Positions 57,201-64,000 of a stretch of 64,000 nucleotides of DNA are shown here, in pieces (position 1 is the stretch's first letter; the number at the start of each line of letters is the position of its first letter). The notes beneath the pieces are model-generated. The model did not search any database, was not told the origin of the DNA, and saw only the letters and a list, made by a program, of their open reading frames with translations. The translations under genes were made by a program, and so were the position numbers. The stretch comes from Balanoglossus misakiensis. Taxonomy: Eukaryota > Hemichordata. The stretch is from the NCBI GenBank assembly GCA_040954595.2, contig CM082596.2, forward strand, positions 7,936,001-8,000,000, written 5' to 3'.

Positions 57201-57988
57201 AGGCAACTGTTACGCGAGGATTAATTTTGCATTCTCTCATTTCACTGCATAGTTATCTCTGACTGTAGTCAACCACTGTAGTGGGCGGTATAACTGTAGT
57301 TAAACAGACATCTGGGGGTCATACATTTTCATCAGATGTCATGTTTAACTTCATCAGATGTCATGTTTAACTACAAACTACATATATATGTTCTGGATGG
57401 TATATAGCTTGCAATACACATCTGTGGTCGTACATTTTCATTGTACGTCATGTTAAAGTTCAAACATATACATATAACATGTTACTTTATAGCCGGATTC
57501 AATAGCAAGTTATGATAGTCAAAGTCAAAAAAGGTCACATCTTTCACACACTACTGTGACTAGCAAACCTTTAAGTGGGCCCTCTACATTACAACATAGC
57601 ATTTATTTTCTCATTATATGGGTACACAATGTTATTGGGTTAGTAAAACAGAAAAAGGGGAAACCCCCTGGAACAGCTGCATATCATGATCACGTTAGAT
57701 TTCCCCACGAAGAAAATGCACAAAAAACAATTGGTTTACATCAAATCAAATCTCACTTGCAATAGCAATATTTAATGTATCAGCTGTATAAAACATACAC
57801 CCAATCTTATCACAGAGGGCGCTTCTACTACTAGACAGATACTGTTAATTATACATATGATACCTTGGATGAACCTTGAAACACAAACTGAGGTCAAATG
57901 AAGCCAATGTGGCTCAAAATAGATATTTACCAGATGCGTCACAGGAAGGTACCAATTTAGCTTTTTGTGAAGAAATACAGTGGGCCAT
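50989..57988 (-). CDS. Orphan NR1-type nuclear receptor, tail to tail with E75
   Basis: Proposed exons on the minus strand are 57988-57931 (uncertain), 54948-54860, 54363-54222, 53780-52651, 52241-51785 and 51239-50989. Phases agree, giving 708 aa. Two C4 fingers start at about residue 28 ([21 protein letters not shown] and C-x5-C-x9-C-x2-C), P-box CEGCK, followed by [16 protein letters not shown] 280-residue Ser/Pro-rich hinge carries two sumoylation sites (MKQE Lys118, IKSE Lys167). The ligand domain has [19 protein letters not shown] and a final AF-2 motif LHAEVF (699-704), so ligand- or coactivator-dependent activation is possible. [13 protein letters not shown] recalls TR/RAR, but the C-terminal extension is unlike TR, RAR, PPAR, E78 or ROR. 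A lophotrochozoan NR1P-type orphan is my best guess. Confidence 0.9.
51307..51671. mobile_element. 365 bp TTAA-flanked palindromic MITE, family C
   Basis: Two inverted arms of about 180 bp meet near 51482 (AAAATGAATAATTGG / CCATTTATTCATTTTGG). The outer ends are TTAAAGGTACAACATCTCTC and GAGAGACTTTGTCCCTTTAA. It sits in the last intron of the orphan NR1 gene (51240-51784) and fills most of it. Confidence 0.85.
51785..52241 (-). CDS. Orphan NR1 exon: core of ligand domain
   Basis: The acceptor is CATTTTCAG|GGA and the donor GCTGCAG|GTACGT. It encodes a Pro-rich loop, [14 protein letters not shown], the signature [19 protein letters not shown] and the helix 5-8 region ([19 protein letters not shown]). 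GC-rich third positions set it apart from the flanking introns. Confidence 0.93.
52242..52650 (-). other. Orphan NR1 intron
   Basis: No feature beyond splice sites; AT-rich with a short inverted ATTGAATTC/GAATTC cluster near 52455-52495. Confidence 0.5.
52651..53780 (-). CDS. Orphan NR1 exon: C-terminal extension, long hinge, ligand domain helix 1
   Basis: 1130 nt between GTCTTCACAG|CA and GCAAG|GTAAAG. It begins [15 protein letters not shown]. The middle is Ser/Pro/Gln-rich with MKQENP and IKSENP sumoylation sites followed by Pro. It ends in [21 protein letters not shown]-like helix 1, recalling the helix 1 of NR1 receptors. Confidence 0.9.
53781..54221 (-). other. Orphan NR1 intron
   Basis: Nothing recognised apart from ACATGTACATGTAC near 54110. 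Confidence 0.5.
54222..54363 (-). CDS. Orphan NR1 exon: second zinc finger
   Basis: The acceptor is TGTTTTCAG|GGA and the donor GATG|GTGAGC. It encodes [33 protein letters not shown] and GMSKD. The Trp in CRWKKC is unusual; most NR1 members have Phe or Leu there. Confidence 0.94.
54427..54468. repeat. (TATTG)n microsatellite
   Basis: About eight perfect TATTG/TGTAT units. Confidence 0.92.
54597..54680. mobile_element. Family E short repeat, inverse
   Basis: TTAACACTTTCAACCCCAG to CCATGGTGGTGAAAGGGTCAA matches 48790 in reverse orientation. Confidence 0.72.
54860..54948 (-). CDS. Orphan NR1 exon: first zinc finger
   Basis: The acceptor is TTTTTCTCTCAG|AT and the donor AAG|GTAAGT. It encodes [14 protein letters not shown] to CEGCK, and ends at the conserved NR1 intron position after the P-box Lys. 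Confidence 0.94.
54949..57930 (-). other. Upstream intron or 5' region of orphan NR1
   Basis: No other exon was supported. It contains a partial family A variant at 57150-57262 (GCTGTAAAACGG, TTTTCGCGATATC). A direct repeat TTCATCAGATGTCATGTTTAA occurs around 57328-57370. Confidence 0.45.
57150..57262. mobile_element. Partial family A MITE variant
   Basis: It shares TTTTCGCGATATCAAAAGAG, GGCAACTGTTACGCGAGG and CACTGCATAGTTATCTCTG with 16688. Only the left half is present. Confidence 0.65.
57931..57988 (-). CDS. Candidate first coding exon of the orphan NR1 receptor
   Basis: ATG at 57988-57986 (ATGG context) opens [19 protein letters not shown] and ends TCTG|GTAAAT in phase 1, matching the phase 1 acceptor at 54948. 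It lies just downstream (in gene direction) of the DR5 array. The frame is also open further upstream, so the start may differ. Another 5' exon cannot be excluded. Confidence 0.35.
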
Positions 57989-58137
57989 TATCCATTTAAA
58001 CTTCACATAACAGAAAACGAAAAATAAATAAAAAATTTGTGCAAAAAAAATGGAATAGACTATTTTGTTTGTATAGAAAAGCTTTTTCACAAGTTCATAA
58101 AATTTGCAACTATCACATGTTGTGGTTAACCTTAATC

Positions 58138-58408
58138 TGACCTCAATTTCACTTAACCTGAATAGGAAATAGTGTATGACTATTAATTTCTCTTCATGAT
58201 CAGTATTATTAATGAACAGATAGTTGACCTTCAAGCGACCTTCATTATACTCACATGGTTGACCTTCATATGACCTTCATTACACTTGAACCTGAACCTC
58301 AATTGGAATTAGTATACCGGTACAACTCAAAAATTTCTCTTTATGATAAGTATTACTAAAGAGACGGGTGACCTTAATATGACCTTCACGATCTTTTTCA
58401 TGTGACCT
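58138..58408 (-). promoter_or_regulatory. Array of AGGTCA half-sites including three DR5 elements
   Basis: TGACCT (AGGTCA on the minus strand) occurs at 58138, 58225, 58260, 58271, 58369, 58380 and 58403, plus CGACCT at 58236. Pairs 58225/58236, 58260/58271 and 58369/58380 have 5 bp spacers, the DR5 form bound by RXR heterodimers such as RAR. It lies about 150-420 bp upstream of the candidate first exon of the orphan receptor. The array partly comes from an imperfect duplication of about 145 bp, so it may be repeat-derived. Confidence 0.45.
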
Positions 58409-59182
58409 TGAAGTAGTACATATTAATGGGCGTCCTACTGGGATTTAGTGTTGCAGTCTTAACGACACAGACAGATAATAACAAGAATGTTGTATTTACG
58501 AAATAAAATGGCATTTCGCAGGGGGGCCAGCTCCGCTGCTGTTCGTCAAATTCCAATAAAGCCAACAACTCGGGTGTCCTTGCACTGACACAGGTATAGC
58601 TACACGACAACATCCACACGCAAACAGCTAACTATATCAAGGACAAACATTAAGAATTCATGAAAGGGGCAGAGACGAATGTTTTGCATTGTTAATTGTG
58701 TATCAACATAAACAGTACGTATTCTATACGACCTTGCTGATTGACATTCCATTAATGTATCAACAGTCAATCACGCAAGCAGCTACCGTTTAATTGAACT
58801 CTATTATAGATATTGGTGTAGGAATTAATTATGTTTTTTAGTGTAAATTTAATCACTATAGATACTTGTGTGGGAATTCTAGAAGACATATTTGCGAGCT
58901 AGGTTATTAATTAATGAGAATTTGTTTTGCAATAACATTTTGGTCATTTATTGACAAAAAAGGCTTGATTCAGTAAAGATGCCAGCTGGTGACACGAAGT
59001 ATATTTGGAGTTACAATTTTAGCTTAATGCCTTAATACCCTATCACTTCTTAGTATTATAGACCTGCGACAAATGTTGTTTATGTGAAACTGAAACACAT
59101 ATACTCTTCCCTCACTGGTTTCAAAATCGCCTGGGTGAGGATGTTCTAGTCAGGAAACAGCAGCCACAAGAAGCTGAAACAA

Positions 59183-59183
59183 G

Positions 59184-59214
<31 letters not shown>

Positions 59215-59304
59215 AGTGGTGGTGGTGGTGGTGATGATGATGATATGAAGATGATGCCGTCATGCCGATGATGATGATGATAGTGGTGGTGGTGGTGGTG
59301 GTGG

Positions 59305-59347
<43 letters not shown>

Positions 59348-59388
59348 ATGATGATGATGATGATGATATGGTGATGATGACGATGATG
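59183..59388. repeat. (GAT)n/(GGT)n trinucleotide repeat
   Basis: Alternating blocks of GAT and GGT units with a short interruption near 59245-59265. The His-rich frame on the minus strand is an artefact. Confidence 0.95.
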
Positions 59389-61543
59389 ATTTTATAAAAA
59401 CATTTAGTCGTGTCTTCACAACAATTTGTTCAGCACAACAGTTCAATTTTTTCTATCTGTGCAGAATTATTTCTGTCATTGATCAACATTCTTAAGATAG
59501 TTCAAGCATATTTTCTTGAGATGATCAATTGATTGAAGACTGTCAGTGTGATGTAGATCAGTTCTGTGGGGTGCAGTTTTGCAATGATTGCTATAAATCT
59601 TCAAAGACTTCCGGGAAATACTTGAACATTCCGAGAGTTCCTCGGACTAGAAAAACCCTTGCAGGAAAATGTAGCACTGAACATATCCATAAAAAAAGTA
59701 TCCTAACTTGTCACTATGCATTTATCACATCAATAGATCACTAAAAATAATGATGATATCTATTTATATAATATGTAAAGGATATGTGTATTGATAATAC
59801 CAGGGTCACATGCTCAAGTTTCTAGTACATTCCATGATGTGTAATTTGCTTGCTTTTCCGAGCATATATGAGCTCACAAAATGTTATTTTCCAAGAGTAC
59901 AATGTTTTGATGAAAGTTTTTTTTTTTGAGATCATTACAGTTATTGTGGCTTATTTTCCAGAATATTCCAGGAGTGGATTTCATTTTTTCAGGGCTTTCA
60001 ATGTCTTACCAGGAGGTGTTTCAAATTCCGGGATCTTCCCAGAGCCATGAAATAAGCGTTTTACACCTTTTCTGTCTCTTACTGTCTAATAGCCTGGGAA
60101 ATATCACACACCAGAGGGCGTTAAACCTTTGAACCCCACTCAGGATCAGAAAAACCTCTCAGGTCACCACAGGGTCAGTGTGCAAAGGGTTAAAATGCAT
60201 TATCACTGTACCTCAGCATAGGCATGTGAAAACTGCAAATCTCTCCATTGAGAAATTTTCAATGGGAACACACAAAAATTGCACATGCTATACAAGAAGT
60301 TGATAATTAGCTCACATAGAAAACATGTCAACTTGTTGCTTGTACATGTATCAAATTAATCATATGTATAATTAGCCAAAAAAGGCTTATTATAGTAAAA
60401 ATTAGAATTGAACTCGCATCCATATTAGCCACTTCCTGACTTTGAGACCTGGTATCAAATCAATTTTCGAATCCCTAGAATTCCTGATCAAGGTAGCTTG
60501 TGAGCTTCGTGATGCAGTTTAATCACAGACTTCATGGTGAAATAGTTTTTCCATGAAAGAGGAAGAGCAATTCAATGGACAACTATTTCTCTACATTTAC
60601 TCTTGTATCATCAAAATTTGCAGAAGCTGTACTAGGAATTGGACTGGTGGTGCCCCCCCCCCCAAAAAAAAAAAAAAAAAAAAAAAAAATCACCAAACAC
60701 ATAACTATCCCAGATTCCTCTTGCATTTTCCATAATATGTTCTGTAACTTTCTCAGAAAACAAATCAGCGAAAATATTAATTATTATACAATATGGTAAT
60801 TTCAAACAACAGGGCAAACAGCACTTGTAAGTGTCATGAATTAGCTGCCCTTAGTGCAATATATTTTTATGATAGGCTGTCATATGGTAGTTGGCGAATA
60901 TTAATCAAAATATATGTGAATAGAATTGACTCGCACGCATGGTAACTGTGGCTAAAATTCGCAAAGGTGACATTGTACCTTTATTGCACAAAATATTCGC
61001 CATGAATGGGAAATGAAGGTTTTTTGTAAGCGTCATATCGCACTCCATTTCATCCATTACCGTTGTGAATGCCACGTACCCAATCTCTTATTAAAATAGA
61101 CAGGGTTCGTTGATTTCTCCAAGAGTAATGTATAAGTACCAAACCACACACTTTCAAGAACCGTAGACTCAATGCTACCAAACTTGTCATTACAGCAATA
61201 ATGTGTATAAGCTTAATTCTTATGAGTTGGCACCTTAATTCCTGAGTGATGCATTGCATGGTCCTCAATACAGAGAGATGGATCCATGATTAATTGACTC
61301 AGATAAACTGCTTAACAAATACATGGACACTTAATAAGCGGCCTACTTTGATTTTTAAAGTACTACTGAGCTTTCAATGAGGATTAGTGTGTATGTACAT
61401 ACATGTACTTCATATAATATTATCATTAGTCCCTACATCTTATAATAACCTATTTTCAGCAATTACACCAAGAAAGTTTTCAAATGATCACTTCGCACCA
61501 TTGGGTAACATTTAGCGCGTGTTATTACAAAACGCTTTGTCAT

Positions 61544-61647
61544 CCAATCAGCGCTCGCGTCATATAGAGCTTTCGATTCTGCAAGAGTGTGGGATCCATT
61601 TATCCCACACTCCCAGCAGCGTGAGAATGTACTATTGTCTATAAAAG
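61544..61647 (+). promoter_or_regulatory. Promoter-like CCAAT and TATA boxes without an identified gene
   Basis: CCAATCAGCGCTCGCG at 61544 and TATAAAAGG at 61640 are in plus orientation, with a perfect 28 bp palindrome GAGTGTGGGAT...ATCCCACACTC at 61585-61612 between them. Nothing recognisable is encoded downstream. Confidence 0.28.
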
Positions 61648-64000
61648 GACAAAGTACCATACACCATATGGTACTCATCTCTGTTTTGACTACAGACTAA
61701 ATGATAGGATGTACTTTTACGCTTGTAAAACAACTATAATTTATTTCCCGACATATAGTCAGAAAATAAATTTTAACAAAATCAATGACAGTAATTGAAT
61801 ATTTAAAAATATATCTAACAATGGATCGAAATCAAACAAAATTAAAAAAAGGCAAATTTTGGACAAGAGCAACAACAATTAAAACAGTATTCTATCAGTG
61901 TGCATACCATATACCAAGGAATATATTTCATCAAAGCTGTTGAACATGATAAATACAAACTACCATGGTGCTTAACATTAAAACTCAAACATGCATGATG
62001 CCATGATTATCATGCATCTGAACATGTTGGATAAAAGTGCTTAATATTGATTTGCAAAAAATGAATCATGGCATCTCTCTGTCTGCGATAAGGCTGTTTC
62101 GGGTTCTTTGTAAAAAATTGAATAGTATATACGGTCTGTTGTCCAGCTCTTTTTCATGTTGTCCACCACCTGCAGTCAGATGGTACACGATCGAGGCACT
62201 CATAATGAGAAAGTAAAAGACTTCAGATTGGATAAACCCAACAGAGAGCTTATGATTCCATTTCTTTTCATGGTAACGCTAAATGCCTCAGGCTGATGTT
62301 TTGTGAAATGCAGAGCCATTACCGCGAACACTACACACGTGTACATGTATCTCTAACATTTGCCTTGCTGATACCGGCAATAGGAAATGCAGATTAATCC
62401 AGCAAGATGGTATTTAAAATTGCTCAAGGAAATACATGCATAAAACATTCAGAACTTGCATTTTACCAACAGATGTTTTGGAAGATCTGATTGTGAACTT
62501 TAACCTCATGATTATATTTTTGCTATCACGACAAACTGGCTTTCCATGTCTACTGCAAATGATTTCTGTGGTTTAGGAATGTTTATATCGGTGTTGCTGA
62601 AAACAGTCACAAAAATGCACATGCTTGCATGTATATACTGAGGAATAATACATTTGAAAGTAATTTAATGCATTGAATCCACTGCATTGTGCAATCATAC
62701 TATAGTTTCTTGTGTTTATCTTACAAAGATTAAGATGTAGACACTGCACATTTGAGCTGTTTGGTGCTTAGGAAAAATGCATGTGGCTCAATTCACTATT
62801 TCAATGTGCATCAGATTTACCGGTACACGCTTTGCATGAAGCATACATGCATCGTGTCATCACGCATATAGTCGCAATCAATGGCTTTGATGAAATACAT
62901 TCCTGGTCAGTCACATGTTATATCCAGTCACTGATGGAATTGCTGCGATTTCGCAATACACATGCACGTTTCATTTCCATCAATCAGTTTATGTATTTTT
63001 TTTTTTGCGGGACAATTATTTGAACAAATTGTCTTTTTTGAACTTAACAAAAATCTGAATAAATCACCCATCTCAACTGTGTGTGATAACAGCCGCTATT
63101 TTCCGAATGAGTTCACATTTAATCAAAACGGCTGGATTTCATCCCAGCAACTCGCTAAGAATCTCTTGTCTCCTTTTGTTTGGGTTATAAATGTCATCCA
63201 ACCAATTATGTTTGTGTGCATGAACACAGCCTTATGACAACAGCTGTTCAAATTTTATAAATTACCATTCATCTAGTTTGCTTGCAGCATGTACATTCAA
63301 ATACATTATAATTCATGTACACAAATAAACTATTATTTATTTTCAATTGTTTGTACTAATAATAAGGCTCCTTTTAACACATCGATCTCCAGCATCCGTG
63401 ACCTTAACTTTAACCTCCTGCAAAGCACACACAACAAACATGTACCTACATCAACTCGTTTTTTCTCTCTTGGGCAAATGATATGTAAAATGTTTACTTA
63501 TGATTTGTGATAGCATTCAACCATTCGTTTTTTCCTAAAAATTACACAATTTGTTGGTTTTCTTTGGAGATGACTTGGAAAACATCTTGTTTTGATTCAT
63601 GGTAGCATTCAACCATTTTTTTTCCTAACCTAGCTACCCTCCTGCAGATCAAGCTTTAATAAGACAGAGAAGGAAAGTGAATTATAAGTTATCAATGTTC
63701 AGACCAACAACTGAACATCAAGATTTGCAAATTAAATCTCTGTGGCATATGCTAATTCAATTAAGGATGAGCAGATGTCTACAGTGTCCATAGGATTATT
63801 TAAGCTCCTCTCAAATAAAGTTGATGCAAAGTGACCTTTGCAATCGTATTTAGGCCACGTCTGGCTCCCTACAATCCAAAGCTGTTACAACGACCGCCTT
63901 ACAATTAACACCAACCTACAGTATCCAGATTTCATTTTTAACACCAAAAAAACATTTTCCAAATTTATATGCATGTTGATTTGGTGTCTCGACGAATTCA

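Larger units (their letters stand above)
58620..64000. other. Gene-poor right flank
   Basis: No coding exon could be supported. It contains the trinucleotide repeat at 59183-59388, a C/A homopolymer junction at about 60652-60689, a family B remnant at about 60933-60983, a family E remnant at 60121-60193 and a promoter-like spot at 61544-61647. Confidence 0.5.

Noticed and set aside
59150-59446. Poly-His ORF on the minus strand
   Set aside because: Product of the GAT/GGT repeat; no start context or conserved flanks.

Overview
The window is animal genomic DNA from a non-vertebrate bilaterian. The evidence is intron-split genes with GT/AG junctions, large AT-rich introns, many short palindromic transposons, abundant TACATGTA-type words and nuclear receptors of bilaterian type. 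A lophotrochozoan (mollusc- or brachiopod-like) or an invertebrate deuterostome fits. The sequence alone does not settle this.

Three protein-coding loci can be supported. (1) Minus strand, about 2247 to 1 and running off the left edge: a secreted-type gene whose exons encode a DUF6973-like domain followed by a Tae4-type peptidoglycan amidase domain. This is a 'domesticated amidase effector' (dae4-like) gene, a bacterial interbacterial-effector fold carried in an animal genome with phase-compatible introns. (2) Plus strand, about 7352 to 39930: an E75/Rev-erb (NR1D group) heme-receptor-type nuclear receptor. It has eight proposed coding exons, an unusually large 27 kb intron between the two zinc-finger exons, and a promoter-like region at 6.9 kb with a near-consensus Rev-erb/ROR element at the expected start site. 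(3) Minus strand, about 57988 to 50989: a second NR1-type receptor of uncertain subgroup, with a long Ser/Pro-rich hinge and an intact AF-2 helix. It lies tail to tail with E75.

Layout: 1-2.3 kb amidase gene, with a possible upstream signal-peptide exon at 3.6-3.7 kb; 4-7.3 kb spacer and promoter/5' leader; 7.35-39.9 kb E75; 39.9-51 kb convergent intergenic/3' UTR space with repeats; 51-58 kb second receptor; 58.1-58.4 kb an array of DR5-type AGGTCA direct repeats just upstream of that receptor's proposed first coding exon; 58.6-64 kb gene-poor sequence with one promoter-like spot near 61.6 kb.

Non-coding space is dominated by MITEs. One family is TA-flanked (mariner-type, ends CTGTAAAACAC). 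Several are TTAA-flanked (piggyBac-type target). A 974 bp element at 22.3-23.3 kb has 13 bp inverted ends, a 6 bp target repeat and a broken zinc-finger ORF. The two receptors share the same DNA-recognition P-box (CEGCK), so they could compete for AGGTCA half-sites. E75 could act on its own promoter through the 6.95 kb site. These regulatory links are inferences.
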